Assembly: GCA_038373865.1 (NCBI GenBank)
Contig: JAXGGA010001626.1
Coordinates: forward strand, 62,001 to 126,000
Reading direction: 5' to 3'
Length of the DNA: 64,000 bases
DNA from: Uloborus plumipes
Taxonomy: Eukaryota > Arthropoda > Arachnida > Araneae > Uloboridae
In this document: positions 48,201-50,672 of the stretch, in pieces
Position numbering within the stretch: the first letter of the stretch is position 1
How the letters are laid out: each line of letters opens with the position of its first letter
The notes under the pieces: generated by a model
What the model was told of the DNA's origin: nothing
Databases searched by the model: none
What the model saw: only the letters and a program-made list of their open reading frames with translations
Position numbers and translations under genes: made by a program

Positions 48201-50672
48201 ATATTTTTTTGAATTTTTAAATAAAATTGTGTAGGAAAAAAATTATATTTTTTAGATTCTATTCATTTAAATACTAAGTTCTCTTGCTTTTGATGGTCTA
48301 AAAAGTAGTAAGTAAACATGACTATGCTTGAAGTGAGCTGGCATGAACTTGTAGATTGGTCAGGTTCCTCCCCCCCCCCCCCTCCCTTCCCTTGTAAAAC
48401 CACTCTTTATTTCAAAACTATTCAAAATGCTCTTTTTTTTAATTGATACAAAATGAATAGCAACCTTATTTAAAGTTGGTAAATAAATTCCCTTATAACT
48501 AGTAGAAGTATCCCCCTTCTACTAGTTATAATGAAAATAATCCTCAATAATAATGGGTGAAAATAATCCTCAAATCAATCCCCAGGTCAGACGTCTTTTT
48601 AGTATAGTGTTAATGGTATATTTCGGTGGGGAAAGGGCTGTACTTCGTCTTGTTATAAGGAAACCCATTTACAACTTTAAATAAGTGTACTTTTTATTTT
48701 GTATCAAAGAGGCTTTTTTTTTTTTTTTAAACATTTTGAACAGTTGAAGGGGAAGGGAATGGTTGGGCCGGGAAGGGAGGGAAGGAACCTGACCAATCTA
48801 CAAGTTCATGCCAGCTCACTTCAAGCATAGTCATGCTTACTTACTAATTTTTAGACCACCATAAGCAAGAGAACTTAGTATTTAATTGAATAGAATCTAA
48901 AAAATATCATTTTTTTCCTATACAATTTTATTTAAAAATTCAAAAAAAATATGATCCCATTGAGATCCCAACCTAAAAATTTGTACAAACAAAGGTAAAA
49001 TACACAAGAATTTTTGAGAATTTTTTGAAAAAAATTCATTATATGTTTTTTGAGAAATTTAAATTTGAAATTTAAATTTTTAATTTTTCAAGAAATAAAA
49101 TTTTTATCAAATTAGTCATGTTGCATATCAGATTAAGCGGCAACTAACTTATTTTAAAATGTCGTTTACCAAATCGTTCTATCTATATTTGGTGCCGAGT
49201 TATGGTCCCTTTTATGTTCAATCATCCATGGAAAAACGAGGGTTTTTCCAAAATTCAAAGTCTCATAAATAAAAAAATAATAGAAGTAAGAATCTAAAAT
49301 TTGAGGCTTTTGATTACCTCAAGGGGTACAATTGATGAGCCAAATTTGAAAGAAATACAAAAATGTGAGGTAAAAAAGTTGGATCACTTGACATGGAATG
49401 ACCCGATGCAAAAAAACGAAAAAAAACGTTTGCAGGAAACGAAATGTAATTAGTGCAATCGAATAGCATATCTATTTTAGACAGGCATATATACAGAAGC
49501 TAGACAAAAATATGGAAACACCTAAAGGAAAACTTTTTCTTTTCATATGTTCCCTTATTTTGGTCACTGAATTTTATGCAAAACGTTAAAAGTTACAGAA
49601 TATTGAAAAGAAGTGCAGAAGTTTAACTCCCGAGCGATCCTGTGCAAATTAAGCTCTGGTCACAATCCTCCTTAATAATAATTTGTCATAATCAATCACA
49701 CACTTCGTACACACTTTGATTTAGATGTTGATGTTTTTCTGATGTTTAGATATGAAGATTTGATACGGTACCTATTGAAATAATAAATGTTTCTACTACC
49801 ATATTTAAAACAGCATCCTCAAGGCGAGCTGTTACAATTTGAATACGTTCGAAGTTTTTAAATTTTGACTTGCTGCAATTCCACCTTCACGGAATGAAGA
49901 CCGACCTGCGTAGCGCGTTCACGACATTGTGCAGGGAGTGTTAGGAAGATGAAGCAGAAGCACCATCTGCATATTTTCTGGAACATACATTTCTTTGCAC
50001 ACATGCATTTTAAGAGATTTGCATCCAACCTCTGCGTGCTTGTGTATGTGTGTGCGTGTAAAATGTTGCGCAAAAACAATAAAAGGATTAGTGGTTAATT
50101 ATATCTATAAATTACATACAATACATTGAACCTTATCGCGAATTCCTGTAAAATACTCAAAATTCAACACCACTTGACAAGTTTTTAAGCAGTAAGCATC
50201 ATTTTGTAAGTAAGAGGTTGAATTTTTTTAAGTATATTAGAATGGATAAATGTAAAAAATAGGAGTTGTCGTGAAGAAAAAAATTAATGAAACTCATGTT
50301 TGTGGACCAGACTGGAATATATGTATAAAATAAAATGTTTGCATTATGAAAATTGTAAATATAACACATAAAAGTAAATCCATGACTTCTATAATGTAAT
50401 AGGTGGGTGTTGTAATCATATTATACACCTCAGAACTTCGACATATTATATGCTTTCAAAAGCTTCAAAAATTCTTTGTTTAATTATTAAACATATATAA
50501 GTTTTAATTTTTTTGTAAACACTACCATGTTATTTACCAGTGCTATGTTTTATAAATAATACATTAATTTTAATTCTTTCATTTTCAGGACGGAACGCAA
50601 ACTTTGTATAATAAACCAATGACTTTAAGAAGAACAGTTGAAAACGAGCATATATATGATAGTGCCCAATAA
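986..50672 (+). CDS. sDscam: short Dscam-type Ig/FN3 transmembrane receptor (multi-exon, 5' partial)
   Basis: This is a single-pass cell-surface adhesion receptor of the Dscam family, expected to act in homophilic recognition at the plasma membrane. Seventeen coding exons are seen: 986-1105, 5708-5869, 6539-6614, 8900-9184, 12110-12229, 15055-15219, 18825-18972, 20471-20619, 23428-23559, 26358-26525, 27392-27462, 28500-28737, 29399-29494, 32353-32541, 46083-46247, 47439-47629 and 50589-50672. Starting at 6539 the joined frame is 2277 nt: signal peptide 1-25, Ig1 26-120, Ig2 121-216, Ig3 217-315, FN1 315-415, FN2 416-518, FN3 518-613, membrane segment 633-656, tail 657-758. The FN1 start (WAPPYSGNSPITKY) is a Dscam hallmark. 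Ig1 to Ig3 resemble Ig7 to Ig9 of long Dscam, as in chelicerate short Dscams. The first two exons duplicate Ig2 and are probably an alternative upstream cassette. The exons were joined by eye without transcript evidence. Confidence 0.85.
2618..3400 (+). repeat. dispersed repeat with CGCCAA-rich core, longest copy
   Basis: The unit opens with a short inverted pair (ACTTCCTTTTACG then AAAGGAAGT) and ends ACACGTAAAAGGAAGTAGTG. Its core (about 3050-3140) repeats TTGGCGA/TCGCCAA words many times. Related copies lie at 3905-4372 (same strand, lacking the first part), 35462-35660 (opposite strand, core only) and 61490-61745 (opposite strand, first part only). Open frames on both strands here are by-products. 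Class unknown; probably non-autonomous. Confidence 0.75.
3605..3811 (+). repeat. short spaced repeat GGGCAGGTAAA-GGCAGTA
   Basis: GTGGGCAGGTAAAGGGCAGT followed by AACTGCA (3611-3637) recurs as TGTGGGCAGGTAAACGGCAG followed by TATCTGCA (3779-3806), with a partial GCAGTAACTGCA near 3757. It lies between two copies of the CGCCAA repeat. No ends or target duplications can be defined. Confidence 0.5.
3905..4372 (+). repeat. second copy of CGCCAA-rich repeat, 5'-truncated
   Basis: It matches the 2618-3400 copy from GGTTGCATTTGAATGTTC onward (here GGTTGCACTTGAATGTTC at 3934) through the TCGCCAA core to ACACGTAAAAGGAAGTAGTG, but is more diverged and lacks the first 300 bp. Confidence 0.75.
4400..5707. 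other. intron remainder inside upstream Ig2
   Basis: AT-rich intron with homopolymer runs. No conserved exon, inverted repeat or RNA gene was recognised. Confidence 0.5.
5708..5869 (+). CDS. sDscam: exon: second half of Ig2 of an upstream cassette
   Basis: The acceptor is CTTGCAG and the donor G|GTAAGG, phase 1 at both ends, 162 bp. It completes the Ig domain begun at 986: GETLIF strand, then the DDGLYACEASNG block with the second disulfide cysteine. It is paralogous to the exon at 15055-15219 (DAGKYECEASNG), which is one codon longer. Its phase allows splicing either to Ig1 of the next cassette (8900) or straight to constant Ig3 (18825). The second choice is expected if cassettes are used alternatively. 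Confidence 0.82.
6539..6614 (+). CDS. sDscam: exon: signal peptide of the last 5' cassette
   Basis: An ATG opens a frame of 25 codons that ends at a strong donor, CAAG|GTAAGT, in phase 1. The peptide begins MLSFWSLSSILLLKISF, a hydrophobic core typical of a secretory signal, followed by polar VQEQALQ. Phase 1 matches the Ig1 exon at 8900 and gives a continuous 758-residue reading frame. An upstream ATG at 6505 opens an 8-codon reading frame that stops before this start. A CATTTGCAG acceptor-like site ends at 6498, so this may be a second rather than first exon. No TATA box is obvious. The call rests on hydrophobicity, donor and phase only. Confidence 0.6.
7086..8765. mobile_element. non-autonomous inverted-repeat element with internal GTTACCGATCTGA motifs
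   Basis: Near-matching inverted ends: ATATGAGCCAATATTTAGAA (7113 onward) is mirrored by TTCTAAATATTAGCTCATAT (8721-8740), and outer GGACT/AGTCC lie at 7086 and 8761-8765. Between them the 13-mer GTTACCGATCTGA or a one-base variant occurs seven times (7287, 7305, 7972, 7987, 8145, 8335, 8544). No transposase frame is visible. The element fills most of the intron between the signal-peptide exon and Ig1. Confidence 0.65.
8900..9184 (+). CDS. sDscam: exon: complete Ig1 domain (Ig7-like)
   Basis: The exon runs from acceptor ATCTTTCAG to donor G|GTAAGT, 285 bp, phase 1 to phase 1. It encodes one whole Ig domain: the PPIVFPPTVKSG start, cysteine in VLCTVEKG, core tryptophan in FQWKYND, and the SGNYTCIASN block with the second cysteine (residues 49, 62 and 102 of the joined protein). 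Low GD/G-P-L-Q-F-Q-W spacing resembles Dscam Ig7, the domain encoded by the variable exon 9 cluster of insects. In chelicerate short Dscams this is the first, variable domain. One potential N-glycosylation site (NYT) lies in the F strand. Confidence 0.9.
9381..9655. mobile_element. small MITE-like element with internal hairpin
   Basis: The ends GTCGGGCCATT (9383) and AATGGCCCGTC (9644) are imperfect inverted repeats followed by matching TCAAAA/TTTTTGA words. In the centre a 30-bp stem (9529-9559 with 9573-9602, ACTTTGTAATTACTC against its complement) forms a hairpin with a 13-base loop. Target duplication not evident. Confidence 0.55.
11272..11676. mobile_element. MITE with AGCATCA ends and CATCGGCCGATG palindromes, copy 1
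   Basis: The ends CCCAAGTAGCATCAACTCAT and its mirror ATGAGATGATGCTGCTAGGG are imperfect inverted repeats of about 23 bp. The interior is full of CGATGA/TCATCG words and the self-complementary GATCATCGGCCGATGA. A clear sister copy in inverse orientation lies at 45378-45826. The intervening GC content is much higher than the surrounding intron. Confidence 0.8.
12110..12229 (+). CDS. sDscam: exon: first half of Ig2
   Basis: The acceptor is GTTTTAG and the donor A|GTAAGT, phase 1, 120 bp. It encodes the WVREPEDKEALE start, first cysteine in LVCSAAG and core tryptophan in IEWFKHD, the Ig8-like pattern of Dscam. A pyrimidine microsatellite with long T runs starts about ten bases after the donor and fills 12235-12284. 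Joined to 15055 the junction codon is AAT (Asn). Confidence 0.9.
12235..12284 (+). repeat. T-rich pyrimidine microsatellite next to exon donor
   Basis: A run of T with a few interspersed C residues begins immediately after the donor of the first Ig2 exon. Such U-rich tracts can aid recognition of a 5' splice site by TIA-type proteins; here that is inference only. Confidence 0.6.
12331..12898 (+). repeat. exact 50-bp direct repeat 0.5 kb apart
   Basis: The stretch beginning TTTTGAATGTTTTTCTCAGA and ending TTTTATGTTTAT occurs at about 12334-12383 and again at about 12849-12898 without visible change. The interval has no recognised element. It may be a local duplication or the footprint of an insertion. 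Confidence 0.7.
14014..14276. repeat. long hairpin, arms about 105 bp, near-perfect
   Basis: The left arm (14014-14118) and right arm (14171-14276) are inverted copies with a 52-base loop. At least 88 bp next to the loop (for example GCGCACGGTTATATTTTTGA at the inner part) are identical on the complement. It lies in the intron inside Ig2, so the pre-mRNA would form a long stem. It could be a recent foldback MITE or a hairpin RNA source. Confidence 0.85.
15055..15219 (+). CDS. sDscam: exon: second half of Ig2
   Basis: The acceptor is CTTCTTTTAG and the donor G|GTAAGG, phase 1, 165 bp. It encodes the remaining strands: GNGTLIISSITV, then DAGKYECEASNGLG with the second disulfide cysteine, and a VVTVTV G strand. 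It pairs with the exon at 12110; the phase-1 intron inside Ig2 sits just after the core tryptophan, exactly as in the upstream paralogous pair. Confidence 0.92.
15220..17514. other. intron between cassette Ig2 and constant Ig3, first part
   Basis: AT-rich sequence with poly(T)/poly(A) runs and several short chance open frames. No repeat, RNA gene or exon was recognised. Confidence 0.5.
17515..17627 (+). CDS. possible alternative first coding exon with signal peptide
   Basis: An acceptor-like TTTTGCAG precedes a stretch in which ATG at 17537 opens a 30-codon frame, MNILKIIFKCLLVLFF then ISKIVCDHNKHFFP, ending CCAG|GTCAGT in phase 1. The hydrophobic core and the phase would let it splice to Ig3 at 18825, giving a 573-residue receptor without Ig1 and Ig2. 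A short upstream frame (ATG GAT ACA TGA, 17530-17541) overlaps this ATG. Because AT-rich DNA often encodes hydrophobic peptides, chance is a real alternative; a similar ATG frame at 10376 ends in the wrong phase. Confidence 0.4.
18825..18972 (+). CDS. sDscam: exon: first half of Ig3 (constant, Ig9-like)
   Basis: The acceptor is CTTCCTTAG and the donor CG|GTTAGT, entering in phase 1 and leaving in phase 2, 148 bp. It encodes VPAKFEEKFAVVHAKKGD, cysteine in MKCEALGD, and tryptophan in ISWHRDD. The split codon with the next exon is CGC (Arg). Unlike Ig2, this domain is interrupted by a phase-2 intron, which marks it as the first constant domain after the cassettes. Confidence 0.92.
18973..20470. 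other. intron inside Ig3
   Basis: AT-rich intron with a G run near 19797. No element or exon recognised. Confidence 0.5.
20471..20619 (+). CDS. sDscam: exon: second half of Ig3
   Basis: The acceptor is TTTACAG and the donor G|GTATGA, phase 2 to phase 1, 149 bp. It begins YEIFETMEPKAMVSEL and carries the DDGALYSCVTENEFGS block with the second disulfide cysteine, ending in an IRLLV strand. This corresponds to Ig9 of long Dscam, the last Ig before the first FN3 domain. Confidence 0.93.
22080..22540. repeat. repeat motif TGACTAACGTAACAT cluster
   Basis: The word TGACTAACGTAAC occurs at 22118, 22304 and 22502, with a variant GTGACTCACGTAACC at 22515. Spacing is about 190 bp. It resembles the internal motif layout of the element at 7086-8765 but with a different word. 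Ends could not be defined. Confidence 0.5.
23428..23559 (+). CDS. sDscam: exon: first half of FN1
   Basis: The acceptor is TTTATAG and the donor G|GTATGA, phase 1 to phase 1, 132 bp. It encodes EVPAAPLDVKIREI, then the conserved tryptophan in SVSWAPPYSG and NSPITKYIVQYW. The PPYSGNSPITKY segment is highly characteristic of FN1 of Dscam proteins and is the strongest single family marker in the window. Confidence 0.95.
23560..26357. other. intron inside FN1
   Basis: Mostly plain AT-rich sequence. It contains a GC-richer patch at about 24890-25090 with two CRE-like palindromes, and a minus-strand chance frame at 25391-25666 with no family resemblance. Confidence 0.5.
24997..25052. promoter_or_regulatory. 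two CRE palindromes and an E-box
   Basis: TGACGTCA occurs at 24997-25004 and again at 25010-25017, and CACGTG at 25047-25052, inside a GC-richer patch of an AT-rich intron. TGACGTCA is the consensus site for CREB/ATF bZIP factors and CACGTG for bHLH factors. Function as an intronic enhancer is only a possibility. Confidence 0.35.
26358..26525 (+). CDS. sDscam: exon: second half of FN1
   Basis: The acceptor is TTCCACAG and the donor G|GTGGGT, phase 1, 168 bp. It encodes the C-terminal FN3 half with the usual LHPGTSYVLKVVAENAVG block (conserved Leu and Tyr) and the GRGEPSDAA loop. The predicted junction restores a Gly codon (GGT). Confidence 0.93.
27392..27462 (+). CDS. sDscam: exon: first part of FN2
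   Basis: A short 71-bp exon between ATTTGCAG and AAG|GTAAGT, entering in phase 1 and leaving in phase 0. It encodes EPNSPPADIIAEPRGS then STIRVSWK with the conserved FN3 tryptophan. The following exon continues the expected PPP turn. Confidence 0.92.
28176..28338. mobile_element. hAT-type MITE, 163 bp
   Basis: Inverted ends AAGGCCCGTCATTTCG and CGAAATGACGGGCCTG flank a C-rich interior. Both sides carry the direct repeat CTCGTATG (28168-28175 and 28339-28346), an 8-bp target duplication expected for hAT transposons. It sits in the intron inside FN2, 160 bp before the exon. Confidence 0.85.
28500..28737 (+). CDS. sDscam: exon: remainder of FN2
   Basis: The acceptor is TTCCCTAG and the donor G|GTAGGT, phase 0 to phase 1, 238 bp. 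It encodes PPPKDSWNGLLKGYYVGYKS, a mid-domain loop, LLKASDYSVVVKAFNGAGSG and a final strand ending RTLDG. The exon is distinctly richer in G and C, with many C-ending codons, than its introns. The NG-L-L-K-G-Y-Y-V-G-Y segment matches FN2 of Dscam. Confidence 0.94.
29399..29494 (+). CDS. sDscam: exon: first part of FN3
   Basis: The acceptor is CACTACAG and the donor G|GTATGC, phase 1, 96 bp. It encodes DLPPAPSLYVIATSAT, SVSLRW with the FN3 tryptophan, and NTRKIDNPLS. The next coding exon lies 2.9 kb away, beyond a hAT-like insertion that fills most of the intron. Confidence 0.9.
29981..32290. mobile_element. 2.3-kb hAT-like non-autonomous element
   Basis: The ends are TAGAGATGTAAAATTTCCGG and a mirror ending TTTTCATCTCTA. 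They are flanked by near-identical 8-mers GTCAGGGG (29973-29980) and GTCAGAGG (32291-32298). Subterminal regions repeat TTCCG/CGGAA words with poly(T) or poly(A). The interior is AT-rich without a transposase frame. It fills nearly the whole intron between the two FN3 exons, ending 62 bp before the acceptor. Confidence 0.75.
32353..32541 (+). CDS. sDscam: exon: remainder of FN3
   Basis: The acceptor is TTGTGGTAG and the donor G|GTAAAT, phase 1, 189 bp. It encodes GYTVHYREDQGQW, YTLSNLHPQKMYQIYVTA and NQYGKGDPSEIVAIK. The pattern G-Y-x-V-x-Y-x-E-D with following Y-x-L-x-N-L resembles, from recall, FN5 of long Dscam more than its FN3. This suggests that FN3, FN4, Ig10 and FN6 are absent here, as in short Dscams. 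Confidence 0.92.
32980..33960 (+). repeat. minisatellite of about 58-bp units carrying CCACGTGG
   Basis: About 16 diverged units have the pattern CCACGTGGTTxxAACAAAG, TTTCTGTAAAGTTG, TTTAATTTACAAAGCAT. Perfect CACGTG occurs twelve times, starting at 33043, 33102, 33217, 33369, 33428, 33486, 33541, 33600, 33655, 33720, 33776 and 33834, with typical spacing of 55 to 65. Units at the edges have lost the palindrome. It lies 0.4 kb after the last FN3 exon. Confidence 0.9.
34277..35973. mobile_element. 1.7-kb TIR element, GGGGAGAGCGGGGCTA ends
   Basis: Inverted ends GGGGAGAGCGGGGCTAAAAG (34279 onward) and CTTGTAGCCCCGCTCTCCCC (35951-35970), each adjoined by TA. The interior contains GTTGTTCC/GGAACAAC words in both orientations and an inverted fragment of the CGCCAA repeat at 35462-35660. 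No transposase frame is visible. It abuts the next element at 35973. Confidence 0.7.
35462..35660 (-). repeat. third copy of CGCCAA-rich repeat, inverted fragment
   Basis: Reading the minus strand gives the same TTGGCGA-rich core and the CTGAATG(C/A)T border as at 3030-3215. The fragment is nested inside the TIR element at 34277-35973, so it inserted after or was captured by it. Confidence 0.75.
35973..39832. mobile_element. 3.86-kb TIR element with repeated subterminal units and an internal broken gene
   Basis: The ends AGCCCGGTAAAAATAGAC and GTCTATTTTGACCGGGCT are inverted. About 160 bp inward (from TTCGGAAAAATTCGCATAGA to AAGGTCAAAGGTCAAA) match closely on the opposite strand at the right end. 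Both ends contain tandem degenerate units sharing GAGCTAAAA, GGTCAAAGGTC and GGTACAGACCTTA: about 140-bp units on the left (36010-36420), about 340-bp units on the right (38780-39790). A minus-strand pseudogene at 37094-38600 lies between. Superfamily not assigned. Confidence 0.7.
37094..38600 (-). pseudogene. broken element-encoded protein with PIN-like and CXC motifs
   Basis: The minus strand carries, in order, fragments of one protein in different frames. At 38548-38264 lies a piece with YIIDGVYLLHRVVW. At 38149-37820 lies a piece with ADVLIIETALE and VVGEDVDLLIIL-like acidic motif (IIVGEDVDLLIIL). Near 37835 is HAVTGCDTT in another frame. At 37608-37231 are PPTSAAAYQHLYRVYYQ, ENWGW and a cysteine cluster CxC-x3-C-x3-CxC-x6-C-x3-C-x2-C. 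The last resembles the tesmin/TSO1 CXC fold. This order matches, from recall, a multicopy uncharacterised arthropod protein family. Acidic motifs suggest a PIN/FEN-like nuclease, which is inference. Several frameshifts and a stop after TLAFYK show it is dead. Confidence 0.7.
39833..41424. other. intron segment without recognised feature
   Basis: AT-rich intron sequence between two mobile elements. Nothing beyond simple runs was recognised. Confidence 0.5.
41425..42253. mobile_element. 829-bp hAT-type MITE with perfect 8-bp target duplication
   Basis: The ends are CAGTGGTTGG and CCGACCACTG, and both sides carry CTTTCATG (41417-41424 and 42254-42261). The left subterminal region has two to three tandem copies of a unit with AACTACAACTACAACTACTT and TAATAAATGTAGTT; the right end mirrors this with TAGTAGC/GCTACT words. 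No transposase frame is present. Confidence 0.9.
42254..43365. other. intron segment without recognised feature
   Basis: It holds a minus-strand chance frame (42593-42937) with no family resemblance and AT-rich low-complexity sequence. Confidence 0.5.
43803..43880 (+). repeat. degenerate tRNA-like segment
   Basis: GATGGTCAAGTGGTTAAACG resembles an internal A box and GAGATCGAGTCC resembles a B box 45 bases later. Acceptor-stem pairing is not convincing and the downstream flank is a T run. It is probably part of a tRNA-derived repeat that starts with ACCGACTTCAAAAAAGACGG at 43566. Confidence 0.35.
43963..44690. repeat. ACCGACTTC foldback, arms about 125 bp
   Basis: The left arm (43963-44091, with AATAGAACCGACTTCAGTTG and GAAGTCGGCGCAAAAAC) is mirrored by the right arm (44559-44690, GTTTTTGCGCCGACTTC and CAACTGAAGTCGGTTCTATT). 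The arms differ at scattered positions. The loop contains a SINE inserted later. Confidence 0.75.
44241..44519 (-). mobile_element. tRNA-derived SINE, 279 bp
   Basis: On the minus strand the head (44519 downward) contains A-box-like TAGTGGTCAGAGT and a perfect B box GGTTCGAGTCC, typical of an RNA polymerase III promoter from a tRNA. A tRNA-unrelated body of about 200 bp follows, ending with a 15-base A tail at 44255-44241. It is flanked by target-site repeats GTTGGCAAAAATATG (44226-44240) and GTTGGCGCAAAATATG (44520-44535). It needs a LINE partner for movement; none is seen here. Confidence 0.85.
45230..45936. mobile_element. MITE with CACTGTTAAAACTA ends, interrupted
   Basis: The ends CACTGTTAAAACTATAGG and CCTGTAGTTTTAACAGTG are inverted, followed by GCATGTGGCACC and AAAGGTGCCACATGC. 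The interior repeats TGGCACC/GGTGCC words. A second, unrelated MITE (45378-45826) is inserted in the middle, splitting it. Target duplication not evident. Confidence 0.8.
45378..45826. mobile_element. MITE with AGCATCA ends, copy 2 (nested)
   Basis: It is the inverse-orientation sister of 11272-11676: it begins CCCTAGCAGCATCATCTCAT and ends ATGAGTTGATGCTACCTAGG. Near its left end a 44-bp unit with CATCGGCCGATGATCGGCCA and AACCCGATGAAATT is repeated three times, whereas copy 1 has about one. Chance open frames on both strands here are not genes. Confidence 0.85.
46083..46247 (+). CDS. sDscam: exon: membrane-proximal stalk and transmembrane segment
   Basis: The acceptor is TTTCTTCCAG and the donor G|GTGAGC, phase 1, 165 bp. 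It encodes a short stalk with one N-glycosylation motif (NSS), a 24-residue hydrophobic segment AVVIPVTFSLLTIGIVLIVA plus CVCV, and a basic stop-transfer KKIRSRH. It follows a 13.5-kb intron full of mobile elements. No further Ig or FN3 exon was found inside that intron. Confidence 0.93.
46248..47438. other. intron between membrane exon and tail exon
   Basis: AT-rich intron. A small CTCGGG/CCCGAG palindromic patch lies at 46930-47000; nothing else was recognised. Confidence 0.5.
47439..47629 (+). CDS. sDscam: exon: cytoplasmic tail, first part
   Basis: The acceptor is CATTTTCAG and the donor AAG|GTAAGA, phase 1 to phase 0, 191 bp. It encodes about 64 cytoplasmic residues: HLAMVGTLQRYVDIDKTRSL, GLYPLPYETIQMM and a C-terminal ELRAFINK. 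Tyrosines in RYVDI and PYETI are in contexts that could be phosphorylated and bound by SH2 proteins, but that is inference. High-GC codons contrast with flanking intron. Confidence 0.9.
47731..49420. mobile_element. 1.65-kb foldback element, arms about 735 bp
   Basis: The ends GGGTCATTCCATGTCAAGTG (47750) and CACTTGACATGGAATGACCC (to 49404) are exact mirrors. Inverted similarity continues inward to about 48480 on the left and from about 48660 on the right, and outward through TTTTTTTGCAT. Arms differ only at scattered bases and small indels. The central spacer contains its own palindrome, AACTAGTAGAAG against CTTCTACTAGTT (48497-48529). No protein frame is seen. It lies in the last intron. 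Confidence 0.9.
50589..50672 (+). CDS. sDscam: terminal coding exon, tail C-terminus and stop
   Basis: The acceptor is CATTTTCAG; the phase-0 frame reads DGTQTLYNKPMTLRRTVEN then EHIYDSAQ and stops at TAA (50670-50672). Together with the previous exon it gives a cytoplasmic tail of 102 residues, short compared with canonical Dscam tails. The tail ends with a tyrosine motif (HIYDSAQ). The preceding intron holds a 1.65-kb foldback. Confidence 0.85.
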   Translation, partial: DGTQTLYNKPMTLRRTVENEHIYDSAQ

